This document shows, piece after piece, positions 36,901 to 48,986 of a DNA stretch of 64,000 nt. The notes beneath the pieces were generated by a model, which ran no database searches, had not been told where the DNA came from, and worked only from the letters and a program-made list of their open reading frames with translations. The position numbers were made by a program, and so were the translations under genes. This stretch comes from Prunella strophiata (taxonomy: Eukaryota; Chordata; Aves; Passeriformes; Prunellidae), in contig JAZBQD010000014.1 of assembly GCA_036583965.1 (NCBI GenBank), positions 52,209,626-52,273,625 on the forward strand. Reading direction: 5' to 3'. Positions within the stretch are counted from its first letter, which is position 1, and every line of letters starts with the position of its first letter.

Positions 36901-38799
36901 ACAACATGCAAAAAAATATTCTGCTTTGGAGCTATAAAGTGTTAGAGCTGACTTTTCCTGCTAGGTCATAAACCAGAGTGAGTTATATGGTAGTAGCATA
37001 CTTCTATTTACAGAACAAAAAAGAAAAAAACCAAGAGAAATATAGCAGAGGCAACAGTCAAGTAGTGGAAACACACAGCTTGCTTTTCTGGTTTAGAAAA
37101 AACTTTGTGTTCTGTATCTTATCCCTTGTTGCAATCACTTGAACAATTTGCTTTAATTTTTTTGTTGTCGTTTTTCAAATTTGTTGTAGTGCACTGGTAC
37201 ACATTTTGTGCTGATGGATTAGAAAAATATCCTGTGGAGCCTTCCAAATGGAACAAAGCAGACTGTGTTTGCAGAACAGTTTATATGATAACTTAAGTGA
37301 TGTATCAAAGTCCATCAACCTCACTTAGGTCTAGTGGAGCACAGGGTCCTTCTTAAAGAAGCTACAGACAGGGATCAGGTCACAGCCCAGACAGCCAAGC
37401 TCAAGCTTCTGAATCCTGAACTCCTGCATCAGTGAAAGGGGAGACAGATAACTTCTGGCTTTGCCAAGAGGGATAGGGACTTGACTCTGAAGAGCTGAGT
37501 GGCGTGAAAGAAGGCTTTATTTATTTCTTGTTCTTTTGAAATTAAAAACAGATTACAAGGCACTTATATTGGAGCTGTTGAGGTGTTTGACAGAAAACAA
37601 GGCCAGCCTATGAAATTTTCCCTGAACAGACCCCTGAGTGGATGCACTGGTAGATGCTTCCTAAAAAGGACCATTGGAAAGGTGGAAGAGTACTGACATG
37701 ATGAAGGGTACACAATCTACTTGCAAATCACATTTCCAATGCTATCTTTCATTCCTGTCATAACCAGTGTTAATTCTTGCTCTAAGGGGTACCTTACATT
37801 ACTATAATAGACAAATTAAGAGATGTTTCCTTTTTTAAATTATGAATTTTACCTATTATGCTATGGCTTTGGTAGATTTTTATTTTGCTTCCTGCCTTAT
37901 GTGTAAGTCTGAATATTAATGTTATACACTGCTTCAGGGGAAAAATACAGTGATTTCTTCAACCCACACAGCTGTGGATACGTGGCAAGCAGAAGTCCAG
38001 CAGTGACCTAATATTTAAAGCACTAGCCTAGCTTCAAACACCTGCCCTAAAATAAACTCCCTGTGGGCCCATGAAGAAGCTACACAAATTCTCTGTCATT
38101 CACTTTTCTTCAATAAAATAATGAGTCCTTCTCCCTCAGTAGTAATCTGATGAAAAATCATATCACTAAACCTAAAGGACAGTTAGGCATGCAAGTTGGA
38201 ACTATCAGATTTTAGGTAGGTGTAAGGTAAGGGGCAGCAGTTTCCATCCCAGGATAGGAGTCCATGTAAGCTTGAGAAGGAGAAGAATAAGAGCAGCTAT
38301 TCTATTAGACACTGCCAGAGCTTTTGCTGCCTTTTGCTTGTAACATCTTCACTGCAGACATTTCTATCCATTGCCAAAGCCCAGATCTTGCATTACTAAG
38401 TTATGCCATAGATTGGAGTAGATTCAGCCTTTGTGTGTGTACATGATTATGATACTTTGATATTTATGCACATAGAGAAGAAAGCAACATTTCATCTGAA
38501 AGAATATGATCAGCATCTACAGACAGCTTCCTACTAAGTCTTGCAAAGTAAATCAAATCACTGATAACACATTGCTTTTCTATGGATTGTTGAAAGCAGG
38601 CAAAAATAACCTCACTTAATGTATTTGCACTTTTATTTCCTGTTTATGAAATCAGTTTGACTATGTAATTTCATTTTTTACCAAATCCTTCCTAAACATC
38701 TAAGTTTACTAAAAGAAAGTTGTACAGTGTGAGATGACCCTTCTCAATATATCAGTAGACTTGGTTCTCTGTACCCTTAAAAGCATTGGGGGATTATGC

Positions 38800-38815
38800 T
38801 TTTTTTTTTTTTTTT
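38800..38815. repeat. Run of 16 T
   Basis: Homopolymer. The minus-strand frame at 38794-38976 starts at a Met near 38976 and runs into this run, which reads as a lysine-rich end. Confidence 0.9.
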
Positions 38816-41014
38816 CCTTTATTTTCTGTAGAAATTAACAGCATGTTACAGAGGGGGAAAAGTTTGCTATAAACACACAAACTGGAAAATCTTGAAAAAT
38901 CATCAAGTTCAAAATTCATTGCCTTTCTTGGCATCTGTGAAGGTTTTGCTTGACTTAAAAAGAGACTCAGGCTCACAGCTAAGGTGAGAAGAGGCAGCTC
39001 TGAAAGTCAGAGATCTCAGCAATATGAGACCAGTCTGGTAAGCAAACGTTGTGCCATATTTTACTGATTTCTTTTTTTCCATTTACCTACTACAATTGCA
39101 GCTTCAAATACATGTAGGAACATGTCAGCTTAAGGGAAGCTCTGGCTTTTGTGAAAAGTTGTCCTAATTAAAATTGAGCACTTCATAAGATAAAGATTTG
39201 TAGGAAATAATCTTCCTCTTTAGTTTAAACCATTAATTCTTCCTAGGCTGAATAAAAGATTTCAATTTTTCTCTTTTCTTATAATAGCCTTCACCAAGTA
39301 AAAGGGGAAAATAATTCATTGAAAATTCACTGAAATTGTATGTTCTTTTATTTTTAGTCTATTCAAAAAGTAACTTTTTCTAAAACACCCAACATTTTGG
39401 GATGGGGTTTTGGGGGAATGGGAAAACCAAGCAAAAATCTTACCTCTAGAAACTGAGACTGTTAATGACTTGTACATTTAGAGAAGCTTGTTCTAACACA
39501 GTGTGCAGCCACCTTGTTTATGCATCTTTTTCTACTTCTCCTTATATCCCTGAATCATTACCTCTTCTTACAGTCTCATCTACTGTAATTTTAGTACTTT
39601 TTTACTTGCCCCTTGTTCTTGACAATACGTTATTAACTTAGGGCCTTCATCCACTGGAAATATTATTTGTTTGTTTGGGAAGTAAGCAGATGTGAAATAA
39701 GATGGAAAGGACTGAGAAATTTTTTTTAAGATTCTATGAATGTCAGAAGACTATACAGAGCAATAAATAATTTTTGTGAGTCATTTAATGCTGAAATATT
39801 TTATGTATCTTCAATGTAGTTCTTCCCTCGTGTTAAAAAACAGAAAAGATAAATAAAGATTATAGAAACACAAACAGAAATAAGTAATAAGAAGTTATAA
39901 TTGTTGATTTCTTTCCATCTCTATGATTTGGTTTTTTCCATTTGAGAACGGAAGTGATAAAACTAAGAGTGCATAAACTAGACAATGCATAATGGCAAAT
40001 CAGAGACCTGCAAGGAATATCTGAAGTGATACAGTCCAGGGAAAGTCTGGGCAGAGCAGTCAGCAACAGACTAAATTGGGAGCCAGGAAAGAAATTAAAA
40101 ATATACATATCATCCCACAGCTGAAAATGGGACAGGAAGGACAGCACAGGATGAGCAACAGGGGAAGAAGGGACTGTGGGAAGGTGAGACTCAAAGAGAC
40201 TGAAGAAGTGAGCAGGTAGCCATGCTAACCAGTGAGAGGCAGCACATTTCCAGCTGGTTCAAGGTATCCACACATCTCTCCAGACTACCAGCCTGTCAGT
40301 GCTGTTGGCTTGGTCCCACAACCCTTACTTACAAAGTTTCCCTCCCACTGCTGCTGGTGATTGGCACAGGGAGTTCTTTGTCAGAGGATGTGCCATCTGG
40401 GAGAACACCAGACTCTGGCATTGAAGAGAAGGCTGAGCATGATTTGGTTATGACAATTCATGTTTGTACAGAGTGCTGCCTAGAGCTTGGTGGCTGTATG
40501 TACTGTGTGTACCATCCAATCCAGGTAACACAATAAGTAACCAGTAAGTACATCAAACATTACAGGCTCAACAGAAAGAGTCATAAAGCACAATTAGCCT
40601 GTTGTCTTGCTGGAATAAGCAACACTCTTTCTCTGAGGGTTGGATTGGCACTGTAGTGTTCATCTAGCAAATAATACCAGTGATGACAAGTAATTTTAAT
40701 GACAATTCTCACATTGATGTTTTGGTTTAAGCATTATTCCAGTTTCAGATCACTATTCCTAGGAGTATATAAGCAGAGTCTTCATAAGGGTCTGGAATTC
40801 AATGAGATCTTGAGTGGAAAAAAATTATAGAATCTCTATATTGTTCAGATCTGATCCATTCCTTCAACTACTTGTCTAGTAGATATGCTTTTGATTCCTC
40901 TGTTCTGTAACCACAAATCCATGAAGTGCAAGGAAAGCCAAAGAGCAAGAACATTATTCCTATTATTCAAAAAGGAGTCACAATGTAAAAGGTGGTGTGA
41001 TTTTATACCAGGTT

Positions 41015-41137
41015 CAAGACCAGGCTGGGTGGAGCTTTGGGCAACCTGGTCTAGAGGAAGGTGTCCTATGGCAGGGTAATTGGAACTAAATGATCTTTAA
41101 TGTCCCTTTTATTTTATGCTTCTATTCCACGATTCAG
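41015..41137 (+). mobile_element. CR1 LINE, 3' end fragment
   Basis: Landmarks are CCAGGCTGGGTGGAGCTTTG, GGCAACCTGGTCTAGAGGAA, GGTGTCCTATGGCAGGG, TTGGAACTAAATGATCTTTA and a worn tail CTTCTATTCCACGATTC. A small internal deletion relative to the usual CCTGCCCATGGCAGG segment is visible. It is followed by an unrelated 16 T run at 41154-41169. Confidence 0.85.
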
Positions 41138-44100
41138 TGTATGATACTTTAACTTTTTTTTTTTTTTTTGTGAAATTGGTGTGTACCTGACAGTTGCTTG
41201 TTGTTGATACCTCATTTTTATCTCTGATGTGGTTTTGCAGTACATGCTAGGGCATCTACTCTGTTCCAGCTCATTCATGTGTTTGTTATTTAATGCATGA
41301 ATTTGAGGAGATTCTGAGTAGCAGCTTAAGTGAAGTAAAAGAGTAGCCTCAAGCCATTTACTCTTGACAGGTGTCCACATTAAAAAAAAAACAAAACTTC
41401 CCCATATTTGCGAGCTGGAAATCAATCAAAAAAGTCTCATGGAGGAATGAATCTGAACTTCCTTTTAGGTCAGGGTCTGTGTAGTTAGGTACATCAAAAC
41501 ACTCTCATTTTCTGCTATTCTTTCTCAGAGATTAAAAAAAAAATTAATATTTAGAACAACCAGACCTGCACCTTTCACTAAGCATTAACAAATAGAGATC
41601 AACATACCCTTGCAAGGCTTTTATTAGCTGGGACAAGGAATGCATTGAAATGATATCCAGAAAATTACTACTGGGGGGAAAAAATCTAGTAATAAAAGAT
41701 TTGTAAAGTGATTTAGAGAAATTAGGTTGCAGATATGTGTGTATTCTTGATGTTATTGTGTTTTAATATGATTATGAGCAATGTCAGGAACAGTAAGGGA
41801 GGTAAAAGATGCATCAGTCTGGACAGCAGTGAATGTAGTTTGCCTTGAACTGCACTGGTTGTTGCCTCTTTTCAGTGTAGTTGGACAATGATTCCTCCTC
41901 CATTTCTGACATGTTGCTAACCACTGCCCAAGAGAGAAGTAAAAATGCCAGAAATCATTTCTGAATTAACTTTCACTTGAACAAATGATGACTTCTGCAT
42001 TTTATATCAGCCTTTGTTCAGGAGGTAATTTTGTATGTGATTGCTTTCTTTGGTACTATGTTAAGACAGCACAAGGAATAGAAAGTCAACCTTCTTACAA
42101 TCCCCATCAAACCAAAATTTTACCTAAAATACTGTCAAAACAAAATCTGAGCCTAATCCATTTTCCTTTTGAATCACTCACTGCACTCAATTTCTGCATA
42201 ATCCTGACTTTCATTTCCATTTCCTTCAACCTCAGTTTCAGCCCATCACATGAGTAATGAGGAAGAGAGAAAAATAATTTGCCAGACTTTTTAAGGTTTA
42301 GGGGTTTGTAGTTTATTTTATCTTTGGGACAAATATTAATACCTTGAGTGAAACCTGTGCATTATAGGGTAGAGGTTTTTTTCCCAAATCTGAGGGGGAA
42401 AAAAAAAATGTAGAGGACTGAAAACATTCAATTTGGCCTTAAAGAAAAAAAAAAAAAAAAACCAAAAAAAAACAGTTCATCTCCATCTTCTCTGCTCAGA
42501 TGGAAGTACACCACATACCAAATCTGGACTGTAGACTATTAGCTAGAGTTCAGTAAATGAACAGTACCCTTCCCCTGAGTACTAAAAACAGGACTTAATA
42601 AACACTTATAAATTAAATTATAAATAATCTCTTCATGACCTTTCTCCAGATCAAGTGAAAGTGATCTTTTATTTAGAAAACTCATGTGAGAAAGAAAGAA
42701 TAAAATAAATTGTATTTAATGGCAGAAGTGTGTTTATAGTGTGTGTACATGTTCTGAGTATCTGCAACTCTCCAAAACAGCAGAGTGAGAGATGCACCAT
42801 GTTGTACAGCTGGTTGATACAGCTATTATGAGGGTGGTTGATGAAGAATGGGAATGCTGGACAGCACCAGATTTGCCTGGAAAAAGAAAAATCACAGGCA
42901 GAATATGGATGATTTGTCCAAAAAATATATGGTGATGGAAGGATAGAACCATTTTAGTCACACTCAATGTATCTACAAAAGGCCATAATGAAATCGAAAG
43001 ATTATCTAAACATGGTTGAATTTTAAACCCTGCAGCACTGAAAGTTCCCTTGCCATCCAACCCCTATAAAAGAGCATTTGATATATTAGGAATAACATAG
43101 TGCTAAGGGTCCTGTGGAGTGATACAGCATTTATTGTGCCCAATAACATTTTGCAGTGAGATAATTTATTTCCAAAATATTGTAATGGCAGGATGATCAG
43201 ACACACAAAACTTCCTTGAACTTCTTGTCCCTGAAGGCATCCCATATAGGTTGGGACATATGAAGCAGCAGAAAACATGTTTTCTACCTCTCTGCACATT
43301 CCTCTGGCTGTACTGGGTCACAGTGGGAAAGCCTTTCTAAGAAGATGAACCTGAATCACACACATGTGGTTTAAGAGTGTTTTTTGTTATAAATACCTCT
43401 CCTAGGTCATATGAAGGTCCTTTTAATGAAAAAACAGGACTGGGACCAGGTGGTCCAAAAATCTATCACATTTTACTTCCCTTGGGCCAAACAGCCTAGA
43501 GGTGAGGGTAACCCTCAAAACAATTTGCCTCTTACCAATTCTGGTCTGGATAGGACTATTCATGCAACTTACTTTAATCATCAGAGTCCAAACAACTAAG
43601 GAGGCCATTTCACATGTGTAGTAAATAGACAGAGAGGGCTACTCTAACAGGTAAATATGCCCCACACTACTTCAGGCACTTACTTAACTAAATTACCCTG
43701 ATCAGTGGAGAATTAGGTATCTCTTCTCCAGAAGGCAACTTGAATTGTGGGATTTCAAAAGCTTTTTCTCAGAAGTGTTTCTCTTCCTCTCCTGCAACCT
43801 CTCCTCTTTCCCTCCCCCTCTCCCCCCCCCCTTCCCCACTCTCACTTTGATTGCTTAATTGAACTAGGACAGCTCTGATTTAATTAAACCACCTTAGTTA
43901 AATGCTTAAACCAGATGAGACAAAACCAGGTCTAGGCCCCTAACTTAGAGATCTAAATGTAGATGCTGAAAGGAAACATTGTAAATACCTGCCAAACCAG
44001 CATGTGATAAACACCAGCTCCTCATGTAGTAAGGAAATACCATTCTCTTATTGTCTTTGTCCATCTGCACAAACAAGTCTTCATAAATATTCTCAATGAA

Positions 44101-47100
44101 TGTATTTATTGCCTACCTAAATTAGCAGCACTTCTGATGATTGGAATGTTTCAAGCAGCAGCTGAGCTCTTTGTACTGTGTGTTCCTTTTTAACAGATAG
44201 ACTATTGCTTTCTTACTGCTTTAAGCAAATAGAAGACTCAGTTGTGCTGTAAATATAAACAGAATTAATACCAGCAACACAGATCTAGAAAAGCTTTGAA
44301 ACCAGACAGGGTGGCTAGCCACTGTTATGCAGTCCAAGAGGACAGTGGGATATGTGGCAATGTAAATTAGTGCTCAGCTGTGTGAAGCCCAGTCTTCCCT
44401 CAGCCAATACTTTGGGGAGCTACTTTTGTTACCACTTCAACAGCAAATGTGAACTAGCTTCTCTAACTGATAGAATCAGACATCTGAATCTGGGTGGTCA
44501 AATTTAGAAGCACAATGCTGTCTGATTATCTGTGAAGGCAAGTTGCAGCCACTGCAAGCCTTTGGGATACCACAGTAACCAAGACCACAATCCAACCTTA
44601 CATAATATCCCATTAAAATAAAAAAATAAAAAAATATAAAAAAAAAAAAAAAAAAAAAAAACCAAAGTTGAAAGCAACACAAGAATGACAGTGTGCTGAG
44701 CTGAGTAATAAATTCATAACATACTTTGTCCTTAATGAAAACAGAGCTAGTTTGTGAAATAGTAGCAAAAAATGAAGAAATTCAAGGGGAAGAGGTTATA
44801 TGTCTAGGTTTTTTGTTTGTGTGAAAGTATGTATGGTATGTTCTCAGGGTGACTACAAGAATTCAAATGTGTTTTTAGCTGTGTGGCTCCAACACCACAA
44901 GCTTGTTCCACTTCACAAAGTTATAAATCTGCTCCATCTTATCAGGACTGTTTTTGACTCATTTACATAAAGTCCATGGCTAGAATTTATACCTTTCTCT
45001 AGATAATTTAAAAAACTTCTGTCACAGTGAAGATAGCATCAGAGGGAGGTTCTGTGCTAAGCCTGACTGCAGCACAATGCATGGACAGAGAGCTGTTGCC
45101 TGTGTCCTGAGACCTCCTGAGCCTGTCTCCTGGGAGACTCATGACTGAAGACAATACCAGTGAAGATCCAATCCTTCTAACTTGGTAAGATTTGCAATAA
45201 ATACCTTAATTTAGAAAAGCATTTGATTTTTGTCACAAAACTTTAATTATGCTGGGTATAGTTTCAAGTGCTTCACCTTTACTGAGTTCCAGAGATTTCT
45301 TGAAGTGCATCCAGAAGCTGAGCCTGAGTGGCTACAGGGTTTGCCTCTATACATTCTTCTCTCTTTCATTAGTTATCCATATCTGCAGATCATGATGTCC
45401 CATATTGCCATTTTCACATGCCATGACACTTATGGCAAAATGAGCCCTAGAATTTGCCTTGCAGCAGACCAATAATTGAGGTCAGCTCTGAGCAAATCAA
45501 TCTTTTGTCACTTCTGCCCTGCCTCACTACAAGTACATGCATGTACATTGGTTCAGCCTGTGCATTGCTAAAGCTGTGTCCCTCTCTTGCATGAGCCAAA
45601 ACTAATGAACAACAAAATGTGAATGCTTCAAAAATCACATGAAGCATGCTGGTGTGAAAATTATGGGCTAAACTTCAACAGGAAACAATAGCTCACTTTC
45701 ACATATTTTTTTCAAAGTTGAAACATTGCTTTGTATTGCTGTTCCACAGTTAGCTGCCTTACATAGTTTATTCCTCCTAGAGGTTTATGAGCAGATCTGC
45801 AGAATAATGGGAAAATCCTAAGCAAGGAGGTTGTCTACACAGAGCAGCTCACAGCCACCACAGACTAACTTGCCATGGGAAAATACTCTCTTGAAATAAG
45901 AAAGTATTGTCAATCCTGCTTTGAAAATGAAATAATTGCTGAAATTATAGACAATTGCAAAGGGTGGAGCCACTCCAGACAAACACTCTCACAATTGTCC
46001 TTGCCACAGTAATGAATTAATAGAGGCAAGGCCACTCTGGAGTCACAGGTGAGAACCCAGTAAACACCAAACAAAAAAAGCTAAAAGATACTCCTGCCAA
46101 CCTCATCATCATTTCCAAGGTAATAGAGCATAAAAATGAAGAGAACAAGTGGTGGTAAGGCCCCATTGTGTTGTTGCTTTCTAATGGGAAAAAAAAAAAA
46201 AAACGGTGAGGGAGAGCTTAAATAATTCCTAGTATAGGTCCTAAATGTATGTCACAGCAGCACAGATTTTCTGACTCCCATCTTGCACTTACACCATTCA
46301 AGCAAGCTTCTTTGTTTCAAAGCTTCAAAAACATGGTACTTCAAGTATATTTATTGGTAGGCAAGCTTCTATTTCACTCTGGTCAAATTACAAACTGAAT
46401 AATTACAGCCTGTCTGCTAAAAATTCCCACCATAATTTCATTTGGCTCTAGTGTTCTAAACTACTGTGCAGCAGAGCTGTATGCTAACAGCTTCCCTGTA
46501 AAAATGGGCAAAGCAATTACACATGCCAACAAAAAAGGTCCCCAACCCATTTTAAAGTTCAGAAAGCTCTTGAGATTTTACATGGGTGGAAAAGGAAGTC
46601 ACCAACCAAAGATGTGCTATATGCTGAAACATCTGTGTTTAAACACACATGTACAGAACTTACCAAATACACTTACAAGGCATGGTCCACAGGAAAGCTC
46701 TGTTTTAGAAAAAAAGTCCAGCACAATAAGTAAATTGTATTTTAATAAAGGAGGGGAAAATCAGAAAAACACACACCTTTAACTATTTTCTCATTGTTTT
46801 CTCTGCAAACATTGATGGACTATGGCCTCTCTAGAAAGCCACTATTCTACCCATACTCCCTCTGTATGTGGTCTGTGAATTTCATACTCCTCACACATTT
46901 TCCCATGAAATTGTCTGCGCTAACCTTTGATGATAGATGTCAAAATATTTCACAGCAAAAAGCCACAGCATGTGTTGTAAATAGCAAAACGACCTGGTTC
47001 TGCAGATATTCTGCTTTTTATAGTACAGTGGGAATTCTATCAAATGAAACAGCCTCACTGCTTCTGTGTGTCACATCAAGCTGAACAAATGAACTGGATA

Positions 47101-47539
47101 TAAGTATCTCCACTGCTTTTATCAAGATGTGAAACTGAGCAATAAAGTAAATTTTGCTGATGAGAAGGTGGATTGTGGATGGTGTTCCAGTACAGCGCCA
47201 GCTGAAGGAAAAAGGCTTCTCAGTTGCTCATCCTCAGGAACCCAGACAGGAAATCTCACCCTCAGATTTTACTCTTGGTTACCTGCTCCCTTGACAATAT
47301 GTGTTCACACTGTCCACACAATGCAGTCATTCTCTTCCAGCTGATGAACTCCGGGTGTATCTATGTCAAACAGCAAAGTATTTTGATTGCAACACAGGCC
47401 TTTGAACTAAAGCTTCAGAGGAATGTTGGCACAGAACTAACAATGCCGAGCAATTAGCTTAAGTGCTCTCCCACTGAAATGTAATCACCATCTGAAATAA
47501 ACCAGCTCCTGCTTCAGAGAGCAAAGTAGAAGTAGATTT
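41138..47539. other. Unrecognised AT-rich sequence with homopolymers
   Basis: No gene seen. Simple-sequence features are 16 T (41154-41169), 17 A (42445-42461), a C-rich tract with 10 consecutive C (43822-43831) and 15 A (46189-46203). A donor-like AACTTG/GTAAGA near 45184 has no convincing exon attached. Confidence 0.45.
44614..44661. repeat. A-rich tract (AAAT then poly-A)
   Basis: AAAATAAAAAAATAAAA units lead into more than 20 uninterrupted A. The minus-strand open frame here (44476-44682) reads it as a poly-phenylalanine stretch and is an artefact. Confidence 0.9.
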
Positions 47540-47895
47540 TGGTCGGAAGTCACCTGGCAGGGGTCCTCCACAGCGGAGAGGACTGAAGAGGTGCCACATT
47601 TGCCCTCTGGTGACCAGGTGTGAATGAGCCCTGCCGGCTGCGGGAGGCTCCTGGTGTGTTGGAGATGGGCTGGGAGCTCTCGTGGACCCCCCGAGTAAAA
47701 ATCAGCCTAGAAATATCATGCAGAACTGGTTTGCTCAGGCATCCTGCAGGTCTCCTGAGCTGTAGGAATGTCAGCATTACAGGTGAAAGCCAGGATTCCC
47801 GGGAGCACTACAGCTCTCAGAGTGGCCCCCAAGGGACCACAGAAAGGAGGTTCAGAGTACCTGGAGCATCCATATCTGGACAGCAGACTGGTGAG
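47540..47895 (+). other. GC-richer pocket ending at a splice-donor-like site
   Basis: About seven CpGs (for example GCCGGCTGCGGGAGG and CCCCCCGAG) and higher GC than the surroundings. It ends with GCAGACTG/GTGAGTAA (GT at 47890), an excellent donor match. An open frame (47620-47898) covers the block but is unrecognised. It could be a first exon of a non-coding RNA, an alternative 5' exon or a regulatory element. Confidence 0.3.
47599..47617 (-). promoter_or_regulatory. CTCF-like motif, minus orientation
   Basis: The plus strand reads TTGCCCTCTGGTGACCAGG; its reverse complement TCACCAGAGGGCA fits CCASYAGRKGGCR except for T at the first C. Orientation is opposite to the motif at 2684-2700, so the two point toward each other. 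Confidence 0.4.
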
Positions 47896-48760
47896 TAACC
47901 AGCCAGAGGATCCTTCACTGCATTTTGTTACACTGCTTCCTTTCTCACACACCCAGAACACTGTGGTAACCCAAGGCTGCACTGGACACCAACAAGGACA
48001 GAACATTATGACATCCTACTAGGCACTGGAAATGTATTGATATCTTCCTATACAATCCTATACAGAAGTCTTTGGTAAAAAAAAAGCTCTTGTAGAGGCT
48101 TTAGTGACCCAAGCTGACAAGGAAAGAGAAGGATTTTGTGTTACATTCTTGGCAGTGTGATTATGTCAGAAACCCACACATACAAGGATCCTTCTCTATG
48201 CCACCCAAAAATGAAGGTTGCTGGAGCATGCAAAAAACAAGTAAAAAGTAAATTTCCTAAAAATACCAATAATAAAATCCTCTTACTTTGGACATGGGAT
48301 AGTTTGTCTAGCGATACATCTGAGAGCAAGATATTGCACATAAGGGCAGAGTGGAATGAAACCAAGTCCTCCTGCAGCTGCCTTTGCTTTAGAGAAAAAG
48401 GCAGTCAGCACCATGCCCATAGCAAATCTGCACAAAGGCTGATGGGGCTGTGCCAAATGACCCTCACAAATGTCAACTGGGAAATGTGATAAACTGGACA
48501 TAAGAGAGCAACAGCAATGCAAAAATCTTGATAAGCTAGAGTCAAATGCCTAAAAATGTCTTCTCACTTAACTCTGGAGGAGCTAGATTGGAATATGTGC
48601 ACTGCATAGTGCTGTCTCCCTGCTTTCTGTGAAGAGACACATCCAGGTGGTTCAGGCATTCATCACAACCCAGGCATGCCTGCTTCCAGTCTATTCCCTT
48701 GCACTGATGCAGGACTAACAGTAATTTGAACATTATTGACAGAGGACTCTAATTCCTTGA
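47896..48760. other. Unrecognised sequence
   Basis: Plus and minus frames of 60-117 codons overlap one another (48136-48489, 48141-48365, 48283-48522), none recognised. I do not call a gene. Confidence 0.45.
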
Positions 48761-48949
48761 CAGCACCAATTCTACAACCTCTCCATAGCCAGTTCTGGTC
48801 TATTGAGAGAGAGCATGATGCTAATAAGGCCAGGGCTGTAGATTCAATCCCCATACTGGCCATTCACTATAGAGTTGGACTTAATGATGCTGTTGGGTCC
48901 CTTCCAGCACTGGATATTCTGTAACTTCTATAACAAAAAGTAAGACTCC

Positions 48950-48953
<4 letters not shown>
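48761..48953 (+). mobile_element. tRNA-Ile-derived SINE with CR1-like tail (TguSINE1-like)
   Basis: Positions ~48785-48862 parallel tRNA-Ile: a weak A box (TAGCCAGTTCTGGT), the anticodon-loop region GATGCTAATAAGGCC (AAT anticodon context), a B box (AGATTCAATCC) and an acceptor-like CCCCATACTGGCC. Positions ~48870-48934 then read as a CR1 3' end: GTTGGACTTAATGATGCTGT, TGGGTCCCTTCCAGC, and degenerate octamers ATATTCTGTAACTTCTATAA. This head-tail structure is what I recall for TguSINE1, mobilised in trans by CR1. A near-repeat AATTCCTTGA (48751-48760) and AAATCCTTGA (48981-48990) flanks the element plus the poly-A. Not a functional tRNA, as several stem positions are mismatched. Confidence 0.8.

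Positions 48954-48983
<30 letters not shown>
48954..48983. repeat. Run of 30 A after the SINE
   Basis: An uninterrupted A run about 20 bp after the CR1-like SINE tail. CR1-mobilised elements normally end in octamers, not poly-A, so its relation to the SINE is unclear. Confidence 0.95.

Positions 48984-48986
<3 letters not shown>

Larger units (their letters stand above)
33287..41014. other. Unrecognised AT-rich sequence
   Basis: No gene I can identify. It holds a 40 A run (33614-33653), an AATAAAC signal near 33373, a short AT array (36649-36660) and a 16 T run (38800-38815). Plus frames at 34208-34573 and 40222-40536 (104 codons, ending beside a donor-like CCAG/GTAACA) are protein-like in parts but unrecognised. 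Confidence 0.45.

Noticed and set aside
40573..40632. 9 bp inverted repeat AGAAAGAGT / ACTCTTTCT
   Set aside because: With this spacing, about a dozen such pairs are expected by chance in the window.
44476..44682. Minus-strand frame with a phenylalanine run
   Set aside because: It is an artefact of the poly-A/AAAT tract read in reverse.
48785..48862. Possible functional tRNA-Ile gene
   Set aside because: A-box and stem positions are degraded, and the segment is fused to a CR1-like tail, so it is a SINE head.
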